From positions 434,001-498,000 of the forward strand of contig NZ_QLTT01000006.1 in assembly GCF_003269295.1 (NCBI RefSeq): a stretch of DNA of 64,000 nt. The letters run 5' to 3'. Shown here piece after piece: positions 57,390 through 64,000 of the stretch; within the stretch, counting starts at the first letter, position 1; each line of letters begins with the position of its first letter. The notes under the pieces were generated by a model that saw only the letters and a program-made list of their open reading frames with translations, did no database searches and was not told the DNA's origin. The translations under genes were made by a program, and so were the position numbers. The stretch comes from Lentzea atacamensis (GTDB taxonomy: Bacteria; Actinomycetota; Actinomycetes; Mycobacteriales; Pseudonocardiaceae).

Positions 57390-59324
57390 TCAGAGACGGA
57401 CGGGGTACACCGGCTCCGGCACCTTCGGGCTGATCCGCCCCTCGACGAAGATCCCGTGCCAGATCATGAAGCACAGCACCGACCACAGCTGCCGGCTGCG
57501 GTCGAACTGCTCCGACTTGTGCTCGTCGAGCAACGCGTACACCGCGTTCTTGTCGAGCAGGTGCCCGGTCTGCGAGTCGGCGATGACCCCGCGCGCCCAG
57601 TCGTACATCTCAGCCCGCAACCAGTGCCGGATCGGCACGGGGAAGCCCAGCTTGGGCCGGTTGAGCACGTGCGGCGGAATGATCTTCGCCAACGCCTTCC
57701 GCAGCGCGTACTTGGTGGTCCCCTCGGTGAGCTTCTGGTCGAGCGGCACCTCGGCCGCGACCTTGAAGACCTCCGGGTCCAGGAACGGCACCCGCAGCTC
57801 GATCGAGTTGGCCATGGTCACCTTGTCGGCCTTGACCAGGATGTCCCCGCGCAGCCAGGTGAAGAGGTCGATGTGCTGCATCCGCGCGACCGGGTCCCAG
57901 CCCTCGGACTCCCGGTACCAGGGCGCCGTGACGTCCTGGAAACCGATCCCCTCGACGTAGCCGGGGAACACCGCCCGCACCTGGTCGTCGCTGAAGTTCC
58001 GAGCGTTGCCGTAGTACCGCTCCTCCAGCCTGAGCGCCCCGCGCCGCAGCAGGTCCTTGCCCCGCACCCCTTCGGGAATGCTCTTGGACACGGCCCCCAT
58101 CAGTTTGCGCACGCTGCCGGGCACCTTCTCGAACGGCGACAACGACAACGGCTCGTGGTAGATCACGTACCCGCCGAAGAGCTCGTCCGCACCCTCACCG
58201 GACAGCACGGCCTTGACGTACTTGCGCGCCTCACGAGCGATGAACCACAACGGCACCAACGCCGGGTCCGCCACCGGGTCGTCGAGGTACCAGATGATCA
58301 GCGGCAGCTCTTCCATCATCTCGTCCGGCGACACCGTCCTCACGACGTGCCGCACCCCGATCGCCGCCGCGGTCTCCGCGGCGACGTCCACCTCTGAGTA
58401 CCCCTGCCGGTCGAACCCGCTGGTGAACGCGATGAGGTTCGGGTTGTGCTGCTTGGCCAGCGTCGCCGTGGCCGTCGAGTCGATGCCACCCGACAGGAAC
58501 GCCCCGACCGTGACGTCCGGGTCCGAGATCATGTGCTTGGCCACCGAGTCGCGCATGACGTCGGCGATCCGCTCGTGCAACGCCTCGGCCTCAGCGTCGC
58601 TGTTGACCGGCCGCGGCGAGAACACCGGCTTGAAGTACCGGTTGAACAGCACCTGCCCACCCGGCGTGAGCCTGAACGACGTCCCGGACTCCACCCGCCG
58701 GATCGCCTTGTGCAGCGACTCGGGCTCCGGCACGTACTGCAACACCAGATAGTGCTGCAGCGCCGTCCGGTCGAGCTCCTGGCTGATCCCGAGCACCCCG
58801 GTCAGCTGCAGCAAACTCTTCTTCTCCGAGGAGAACGCCACCCCGCCAGGCCCTGCCGCCCAGAACAACGGCTTGATGCCGAACGGATCCCGCGCCCCGA
58901 AGACCACCCGCTCCTGCGCGTCCCAGATCATGAAGGCGAACATCCCGCGAAGCCGCTTGACCCAGTCAGCCCCGTGGTAGTGGTACCCGGCGACGATCGA
59001 CTCGCCGTCGCCCTGCGTCTTGAACTGCGCCCCGAACTCCCGCGCCAGCTGAGCCCGCAGCTCCAGGTAGTTGTAGATCTCCCCGTTGAAGTTCAACGTG
59101 TAGCGGGTCGGGTTCTCCGGCGGTCCCCAGACCAGCGGCTGGTGGGAGTGGTCCAGGTCGATGAACCCGAGCCGGTTGAACCCGTAGACGACCTCGGCGT
59201 CAGCCCAGGTGTCCTGCTCGTCGGGCCCGCGGTGCCGCTGGCAACGCAGCGCCGCAGCAACCGAGCCGCGCGCGGAGGCCGCAGCGGCCTCGGTGGAACA
59301 GATGAGTCCGAGCACTCCGCACAC
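57390..59324 (-). CDS. asnB: Asparagine synthetase (glutamine-hydrolysing)
   Basis: 644 residues from GTG 59324, which puts Cys at position 2 (MCGVLGLICSTEAAAASARG). The class II glutaminase needs an N-terminal Cys nucleophile, and this decides the start. The glutaminase domain (1-210) has RHRGPDEQD, LNFNGEIYNYLELRAQL and FAFMIWDAQERVVFGARDPF. The synthetase domain has the PP-loop VGAFLSGGIDSTATATLAKQ near 255 and LSGEGADELFGGYVIYHEPL. It makes asparagine from aspartate, glutamine and ATP. GAGGTG lies 9 bp before the start. It could alternatively amidate a natural-product or cell-wall precursor. Confidence 0.94.
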   Translation of the reverse strand: MCGVLGLICSTEAAAASARGSVAAALRCQRHRGPDEQDTWADAEVVYGFNRLGFIDLDHSHQPLVWGPPENPTRYTLNFNGEIYNYLELRAQLAREFGAQFKTQGDGESIVAGYHYHGADWVKRLRGMFAFMIWDAQERVVFGARDPFGIKPLFWAAGPGGVAFSSEKKSLLQLTGVLGISQELDRTALQHYLVLQYVPEPESLHKAIRRVESGTSFRLTPGGQVLFNRYFKPVFSPRPVNSDAEAEALHERIADVMRDSVAKHMISDPDVTVGAFLSGGIDSTATATLAKQHNPNLIAFTSGFDRQGYSEVDVAAETAAAIGVRHVVRTVSPDEMMEELPLIIWYLDDPVADPALVPLWFIAREARKYVKAVLSGEGADELFGGYVIYHEPLSLSPFEKVPGSVRKLMGAVSKSIPEGVRGKDLLRRGALRLEERYYGNARNFSDDQVRAVFPGYVEGIGFQDVTAPWYRESEGWDPVARMQHIDLFTWLRGDILVKADKVTMANSIELRVPFLDPEVFKVAAEVPLDQKLTEGTTKYALRKALAKIIPPHVLNRPKLGFPVPIRHWLRAEMYDWARGVIADSQTGHLLDKNAVYALLDEHKSEQFDRSRQLWSVLCFMIWHGIFVEGRISPKVPEPVYPVRL

Positions 59325-59484
59325 GTGAAATCGCACCTCGTAGCTAGCTGTGTCCGAAAACCCAGTATGCCCGTGCCGAATTCGGGCACTGAGACACCCT
59401 GAGGACGCATGAGCCCCGAGCGGGGTTGAGCTGACCGCGCGAAGCGAGCTGACCCACCACGAACCAGCGGCCCTCGAACACAGC

Positions 59485-59517
59485 AAAAAGGGCGTCTCCC
59501 GCCCACAGGAGACGCCC
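59485..59517 (-). terminator. Intrinsic terminator after pdxH
   Basis: On the minus strand a perfect 10-bp stem (59508-59517 with 59490-59499), 8-nt loop, followed directly by TTTTT (59489-59485). A textbook Rho-independent terminator 22 bp after the pdxH stop. Confidence 0.9.
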
Positions 59518-59539
59518 CTCGCGCAAAAGCCTCGACTAC

Positions 59540-60196
59540 CTAGGGAGCAACCCGCTCAACCTGCCACCCGTCCCGCCCCAGCCGGAACCGCAGCCGGTCG
59601 TGCATCCGATCCCGCCGCCCCTGCCAGAACTCGACCTCCTCAGGCCGGATCCGCCACCCACCCCAGTGCGGCGGCACAGGAATCTTCTCCGTGTCCGCGA
59701 ACTGCCGCTCGATCTTGTGCAGCGCCGAATCCAAAGTGGATCGCCCAGCTACTACTCGAGACTGCGGCGACGCCCAGGCCCCGATCTGCGACCCACGAGG
59801 CCGCGAGTTCCAGTACTCGGCGGTCTCCACGGGCCCGACCTTCTCCACGACTCCGCGCACATGCGCCTGCCGCTGCATCGCGAACCACGGGAAGGTCGCC
59901 GACGCGTACCGCGTGGCCATCAGGTCGTGCGACTTGTTCGACGTGTAGTTGGTGAAGAACACGAGCCCGCGCTCATCGAGCCCCTTGGCGAGCACCGTCC
60001 GCGACGACGGCCGCCCCTTCACATCGGTGGTCGCGAGCACCATCGCGTTCGGCTCCGGGAGCCCCGCGCGGGTGGCTTCGTCGAGCCACAGCTGAAGTTG
60101 TTCGTTCCAGGTGGCGGAAAGCTCCGACTCGCTCAGCGAGCCCTGCTCGTACGACACGCGCATCGCCGGTAGCGCGATGTTCGTGATCTCCGTCAT
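59540..60196 (-). CDS. pdxH: Pyridoxamine 5'-phosphate oxidase
   Basis: A 218-residue protein from ATG 60196. It has the PNPOx order: MRVSYEQGSLSESEL, PNAMVLATTDVKGRPSSRTV (FMN), FFTNYTSNKSHDLMATRYAS, WNSRPRGSQIGAWASPQSRV near 130, and the C-terminal HWGGWRIRPEEVEFWQGRRD and RMHDRLRFR. It oxidises PNP or PMP to pyridoxal phosphate with FMN and O2. A stand-alone gene with its own terminator. The 155-bp gap to the urease operon holds nothing I recognise. Confidence 0.96.
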   Translation of the reverse strand: MTEITNIALPAMRVSYEQGSLSESELSATWNEQLQLWLDEATRAGLPEPNAMVLATTDVKGRPSSRTVLAKGLDERGLVFFTNYTSNKSHDLMATRYASATFPWFAMQRQAHVRGVVEKVGPVETAEYWNSRPRGSQIGAWASPQSRVVAGRSTLDSALHKIERQFADTEKIPVPPHWGGWRIRPEEVEFWQGRRDRMHDRLRFRLGRDGWQVERVAP

Positions 60197-60351
60197 CGGC
60201 GAACCTCCAAGCAGCGGCAGAACTCGTGGTCCCTGGCCCCGCGACCATACGCACGGCGAACGAATCCCGAAACCGCCTGCGCGGTGATGGCCACCACCTG
60301 AACGGTGACTGTCCGTAGAAAGAACAGTTCTGGATCGAGACCGTGATCGAG

Positions 60352-61053
60352 TCAGATGGCATCGAGCACACGTGTGACCGTCACCACGTCATCCCCCAAG
60401 GCGGTGGCAAGGGTTCCGCCCGCTGCCAACGGAACGACGTTCCACCACTCACCGCCATCGGACGCTCGCGGCACCGCGTCCAACATCAACGACGTGCCGA
60501 CGACCCGCTTGCCCGCCAGCCCGGCGGCGGACGAGTCGATCGACGGCGAGCCGACGACGAGCTGTTGGTGCAACAACGGCTTGCCACAACGGGTTGCGCG
60601 CACCGAGGTCGACAGCGTGCCGGCGGACTCGCCCACCCGGCCGAGGACGAGGACCTCGCGCAGCAGCAACTCTGCGTGACCGTCCAATTCGGCCTCCACC
60701 ACCGCGGTGTGGTGGGCACGGCTCGTCACCACGGTCGGCTCCGGCACGTACCGGACGGAGCCCTCCACCGAGAACCGCAGCACCGATGAGGAGGGCAGGC
60801 CGGTCGGGCCGGGCAGCATCAGGGTCGCCGCCACTCCGCGCAGATCCAGCGAGGCTCCAGGGCCCACCTCGACCGTCAGCTCCAGCGAGTCTCCACCGAG
60901 CGGGGACGTCACGGAGCTGACGAGGTGCACCAGAGCGACCGGACCCACGCGTCGCGCCGGCACCAGCGTCAACGGCGACTGCGAGCGCAGGACCCGCACG
61001 ACGCTGTTGCCGTGCGGGTCCAGCCCCACCACCAACCGCGCCGAAGCTTTCAC
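60352..61053 (-). CDS. ureD: Urease accessory protein UreD
   Basis: A 233-residue protein from GTG 61053, overlapping the ureG stop by 4 bp. Family pattern: LTLVPARRVGPVALVHLVSS, LGGDSLELTVEVGPGASLDL, ELLLREVLVLGRVGESAGTL and TSLMLDAVPRASDGGEWWNV. UreD (UreH) joins UreF and UreG in the complex that delivers nickel to apo-urease. It is short compared with many UreD proteins (270 residues), typical of actinobacteria. Last gene of the operon. Confidence 0.92.
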   Translation of the reverse strand: MKASARLVVGLDPHGNSVVRVLRSQSPLTLVPARRVGPVALVHLVSSVTSPLGGDSLELTVEVGPGASLDLRGVAATLMLPGPTGLPSSSVLRFSVEGSVRYVPEPTVVTSRAHHTAVVEAELDGHAELLLREVLVLGRVGESAGTLSTSVRATRCGKPLLHQQLVVGSPSIDSSAAGLAGKRVVGTSLMLDAVPRASDGGEWWNVVPLAAGGTLATALGDDVVTVTRVLDAI

Positions 61054-61685
61054 AGCTGAGCCAGCACCCACTTGGCGACCTCGGGCGCCTCCGGCGTCTC
61101 CACCAGCGACTGCGCGATGACCGGCAGCTCGCCCCGCATCCGGTGCGCGTCCGAGATCATCACGTCCATGTTCGCGCCGACGAACGGCGCCAGATCCACC
61201 TTGTTGATGACCAGAAGATCTGCCGTCGTCACGCCGGGGCCGCCCTTGCGCGGCACCTTGTCGCCGCCGGCCACGTCGACGACGAAGATCTGCTTGTCGA
61301 CCAGGCCGCGCGAGAACACCGCCGTCAGGTTGTCGCCGCCGCTCTCGATGATCACCAGGTCCAGCGCGGGGAACTTGTGTTCCAGACGTTCGACGGCGTC
61401 GAGGTTCGCGGTGATGTCGTCGCGGATCGCGGTGTGCGGGCAGCACCCGGTCTGCACGGCCTCGATGCGCGCCGGGTCCAGCACGCCCGCCCGCCGCAGG
61501 AAGTCGGCGTCCTCGGTCGTGTAGATGTCGTTGGTGACGACCGCCAGCGACAGCTGCTCACCCAGCGCCCGGCACAGCGCGGCGGTCAGCGCGGTCTTGC
61601 CGCTGCCGACCGGGCCGCCGATGCCGATGCGCGGCGCGCTGCCGTGGTGGTGATCGTGCGGGTCGGGCCCGTGGTTAGCTCCCAA
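61050..61685 (-). CDS. ureG: Urease accessory GTPase UreG
   Basis: 211 residues from TTG 61685 (MGANHGPDPHDHHHGSAPRI), with AAGGGGTG upstream inside the ureF end; ATG 61748 would add 21 unlike residues. The His-rich start is typical of metal-storing UreG. Motifs are the P-loop IGGPVGSGKTALTAALCRAL, VVTNDIYTTEDADFL, the nickel-binding CPH in VQTGCCPHTAIRDDI, VIIESGGDNLTAVFS and VINKVDLAPFVGANM. It hydrolyses GTP during nickel insertion into urease. It overlaps ureF by 11 bp. Confidence 0.95.
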   Translation of the reverse strand: MGANHGPDPHDHHHGSAPRIGIGGPVGSGKTALTAALCRALGEQLSLAVVTNDIYTTEDADFLRRAGVLDPARIEAVQTGCCPHTAIRDDITANLDAVERLEHKFPALDLVIIESGGDNLTAVFSRGLVDKQIFVVDVAGGDKVPRKGGPGVTTADLLVINKVDLAPFVGANMDVMISDAHRMRGELPVIAQSLVETPEAPEVAKWVLAQL

Positions 61686-62283
61686 AGAGACGCACCCCTT
61701 CGCGTCGTACGTGGGCCTCGGCCAGCAGGTCCAAGGCAGGTGAACCAAGTGCGGGCAGTTCCTTCACCGCCCGCGAGGCGACGTCCTCCACCGGAAGCGC
61801 CGCCACGATCGCGTTGACCCCGAACGGGTCCAGTCCGAGCAACCTCACCGCGGCCGACGCGGGGCCGCTCACCGCGAGATATGCGCACGTCAGCGCGGCC
61901 TCGTACGGGTCGCCGACCAGCACTCCGATCACCAGCGGCTGGTGCGGGTCCCTCGACAGCGCGGCAAGCCGCTCAGAAGGCCAGGCCCGCCGAGCCGCCC
62001 GCAGCATGCCGCGTCCCTGCGCCCGTGAGGCCTCGCGCTGGGCGGGTGACGGCGTCCGGGCATCCAGCTCCGCGTCCAGCAGCTCCAGGTCCTCGCCCCT
62101 GGCCGCCGCGGCCGCGAACCCGGCCGCCAGCAAGCCGGTGGTGAGCAAACGCCCGTGCAGGAACGACTTCAGCGACGGCTCGTCCGTGACCAACCCGCGC
62201 GCGGCGGCCTCCTCCAAGCCTCCTGAGTGCACGTGCCCACCACCCGGGAACCGGGAGTCGGCGAGGATCAGCGCGGTCAGCAT
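61675..62283 (-). CDS. ureF: Urease accessory protein UreF
   Basis: A 202-residue all-helical protein from ATG 62283. It begins MLTALILADSRFPGGGHVHS, the UreF start pattern, and continues GGLEEAAARGLVTDEPSLKS and VLVGDPYEAALTCAYLAVSG. UreF bridges UreD and UreG in the nickel delivery complex. It overlaps the ureC stop by one base and the ureG start by 11 bp. Confidence 0.94.
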   Translation of the reverse strand: MLTALILADSRFPGGGHVHSGGLEEAAARGLVTDEPSLKSFLHGRLLTTGLLAAGFAAAAARGEDLELLDAELDARTPSPAQREASRAQGRGMLRAARRAWPSERLAALSRDPHQPLVIGVLVGDPYEAALTCAYLAVSGPASAAVRLLGLDPFGVNAIVAALPVEDVASRAVKELPALGSPALDLLAEAHVRREGVRLFGS

Positions 62284-63965
62284 CAGAACAGGAAGTACCG
62301 CTGGGCCATCGGCAGCTCCGCGACCGGCGACGGTTCCACCAGCGAACCGTCGACGTGCACGGCGAAGCTGTCCGGGTCAACGCGCACGTCCGGCATCACG
62401 TCGTTCAGCACCATGTCGGCCTTCGTGACCGACCGGGTGTTGGCGACGGGCAGCACCCGTCGCGCGTACCGATTCGCGATACCGGCCTCGATCGCTTGCG
62501 GCGCAACGAAGAACACGCTCGAAGCAGCTCCGGCCGTGGCGCCGAACATCGGCCGCGCCCACACCGGCTGCGGCGTCGGGATCGAGGCGTTCGCGTCACC
62601 CATCGCGCCCCAGGCGATGAAGCCGCCCTTCAGCACCACGGAAGGCCGCACACCGAAGAACTTGGGCTCCCACAGCACCAGATCGGCGAGCTTCCCGACC
62701 TCGACCGAGCCGACCTCGGAAGCGATGCCGTGCGCGATCGCCGGGTTGATCGTGTACTTCGCGACGTACCGCTGCGCCCGCAGGTTCGAGTCCATGGAAC
62801 GCCGGGACGACATGACGTGCGCGGTCTGCCAGGTCCGGATGATCACCTCGCCGACCCTGCCCATCGCCTGCGAGTCGGACGAGATCATCGAGATCGCGCC
62901 CAGGTCGTGCAGCAGGTCCTCGGCCGCGATCGTGGTCGGCCGGATCCGCGACTCCGCGAACGCCAGGTCCTCCGGCACGGACGGGTTGAGGTGGTGGCAC
63001 ACCATCAGCATGTCGAGGTGTTCTTCGAGCGTGTTGACGGTGTGCGGCCGCGTCGGGTTCGTCGACGACGGCAGCACGTTCGGCAGCGAGACCACCCGGA
63101 TGATGTCCGGCGCGTGTCCGCCACCGGCACCCTCCGAGTGGTAGGCGTTGATCGACCGGCCGGCAATGGCGTCCACAGTGGACTCCAGGAAGCCCGCCTC
63201 GTTCAACGTGTCCGTGTGGATCGCGACCTGGACACCGGACTCGTCCGCCACCCGCAGGCACGCGCCGATCGCGGCGGGCGTGGTGCCCCAGTCCTCGTGC
63301 AGCTTGAAACCACCCGCGCCACCGGTGAGCTGCTCGCGCAGGCCCTCGACGGAGACGGTGTTCCCCTTGCCCAGCAACAGAACGTTGATCGGCATGTGGT
63401 CCATCGACGTCAGCATCCGGTCGAGGTACCAGGCACCGGGCGTCACCGTGGTGGCCTTCGTGCCCTCCGCCGGCCCGGTGCCGCCACCGACCAGCGTCGT
63501 GAGCCCGGACGCCAGCGCCTCGTCCACGATCTGCGGGCAGATGAAGTGCACGTGGCAGTCGATGCCGCCCGCGGTCAGGATCTTCCCGTTGCCGGACAGG
63601 ATCTCCGTCGACGGCCCGATGACCAGATCGGGGTGGACGCCGTCCATCGTGTCCGGATTGCCCGCCTTGCCGATCGCGACGATCCGCCCGTCCCGCACGC
63701 CGACGTCGGCCTTGACGACACCCCAGTGGTCGAGGATCACCGCACCCGTGATGACCAGGTCCGGCGCGCCCTCGGCACGGGTCGCGATCCCCTGACCCAT
63801 CGACTCGCGGATCACCTTGCCGCCACCGAAGATCACCTCGTCGCCCGATCCGGCACCGCGCGAGCGGTCCTCGGTGACCTCGATGAACAGGTCGGTGTCG
63901 GCGAGCCGGATCCGGTCGCCCACGGTCGGCCCGAGCAGTTCGGCATAGCGCTCGCGGTCGATCAT
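62283..63965 (-). CDS. ureC: Urease alpha subunit
   Basis: A 560-residue protein from ATG 63965. Active-site motifs are GGIDCHVHFICPQIVDEALA near 130 (nickel His pair), GAGGFKLHEDWGTTPAAIGA near 215 (carbamylated Lys), VAIHTDTLNEAGFLE and AYHSEGAGGGHAPDII near 245-280, and the flap MVCHHLNPSVPEDLAFAESR near 320 with the catalytic His. DSQAMGRVGEV near 360 is the final nickel Asp region. It hydrolyses urea to ammonia and carbamate. The length is normal. Its start overlaps the stop of the upstream subunit gene. Confidence 0.98.
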   Translation of the reverse strand: MIDRERYAELLGPTVGDRIRLADTDLFIEVTEDRSRGAGSGDEVIFGGGKVIRESMGQGIATRAEGAPDLVITGAVILDHWGVVKADVGVRDGRIVAIGKAGNPDTMDGVHPDLVIGPSTEILSGNGKILTAGGIDCHVHFICPQIVDEALASGLTTLVGGGTGPAEGTKATTVTPGAWYLDRMLTSMDHMPINVLLLGKGNTVSVEGLREQLTGGAGGFKLHEDWGTTPAAIGACLRVADESGVQVAIHTDTLNEAGFLESTVDAIAGRSINAYHSEGAGGGHAPDIIRVVSLPNVLPSSTNPTRPHTVNTLEEHLDMLMVCHHLNPSVPEDLAFAESRIRPTTIAAEDLLHDLGAISMISSDSQAMGRVGEVIIRTWQTAHVMSSRRSMDSNLRAQRYVAKYTINPAIAHGIASEVGSVEVGKLADLVLWEPKFFGVRPSVVLKGGFIAWGAMGDANASIPTPQPVWARPMFGATAGAASSVFFVAPQAIEAGIANRYARRVLPVANTRSVTKADMVLNDVMPDVRVDPDSFAVHVDGSLVEPSPVAELPMAQRYFLF

Positions 63966-64000
63966 CGCTGCAACCCCCGGACAATCCTTAAGCCTGCCAA
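63962..64000 (-). CDS. C-terminal end of the upstream urease gene (probably ureB), runs off right edge
   Basis: A minus-strand frame enters at 64000 and ends at the TGA 63964-63962, which overlaps the ureC ATG. The 12 visible residues read LAGLRIVRGLQR. Position and the stop/start overlap suggest the beta subunit, but the residues are too few to prove it. Confidence 0.5.
   Translation of the reverse strand: MAGLRIVRGLQR

Overview
The window is about 70% G+C, densely packed and free of rRNA, tRNA, insertion sequences and CRISPR arrays that I could see. Many starts are GTG or TTG and many genes overlap by 4 bp. The gene content includes an iniBAC-like dynamin locus, a YbaB/EspC/WXG100 type VII substrate cassette, an F420-type (Ddn-like) oxidoreductase, HxlR/TetR/LysR regulators, an nSTAND1-WD40 protein and a urease cluster. 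Together these point to the chromosome of a filamentous actinobacterium, most likely Pseudonocardiaceae (Lentzea/Saccharothrix/Actinosynnema type). That placement is an inference from gene families, not a database match.

Layout. 1-7.2 kb: the edge of a CTP-synthase-C-terminus-like gene, a divergent LysR, a DUF4262 protein, two tandem Tat-exported purple-acid-phosphatase-like proteins (the second has lost metal ligands), a GNAT, a nucleoside hydrolase and an LCP cell-wall ligase. 7.4-15.6 kb: a giant nSTAND1-TM-WD40 protein, two glycosyltransferases, a DUF2165 membrane protein and a PAS-GGDEF-degenerate-EAL protein. 15.8-23.9 kb: a LuxR-type ATPase regulator and an Hsp70-like ATPase (minus strand), divergent from IniB-, IniA- and IniC-like genes (plus strand). 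23.9-30.7 kb: a GNAT-PhzF fusion, Ddn-like oxidoreductase, LysR, an NmrA/HxlR divergent pair with clear operators, a tandem GGCT-fold protein, a DUF4232 lipoprotein and two small proteins. 30.9-35.4 kb: a tightly coupled five-gene operon of two small helical proteins, an FtsK/SpoIIIE-type ATPase, a coiled-coil protein and a GNAT. This is the best candidate for an undescribed system. 35.5-40.1 kb: an MDR oxidoreductase, an ADPS-like FAD oxidase divergent from a TetR, and a short GlpD. 40.1-44.8 kb: the ESX substrate cassette and a NatAB-like ABC exporter.

44.8-50.0 kb: a DNA photolyase pseudogene, a small unknown gene, citrate synthase with a structured leader, a PfkB sugar kinase with a TetR, and a divergent acyl-CoA dehydrogenase. 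50.1-57.4 kb: an amidohydrolase, aldose-1-epimerase-like protein, MBL hydrolase coupled to an AAA ATPase, APC permease, a lipoprotein and an MFS exporter. 57.4-64.0 kb: an asnB-type asparagine synthetase, pdxH, and the minus-strand urease operon (end of an upstream subunit, then ureC, ureF, ureG, ureD).

No stretch over 300 bases lacks a gene or gene remnant. The largest gene-free gaps are 30682-30921, 47039-47262 and 19354-19568; the last two hold the structured leader and palindromes described below.
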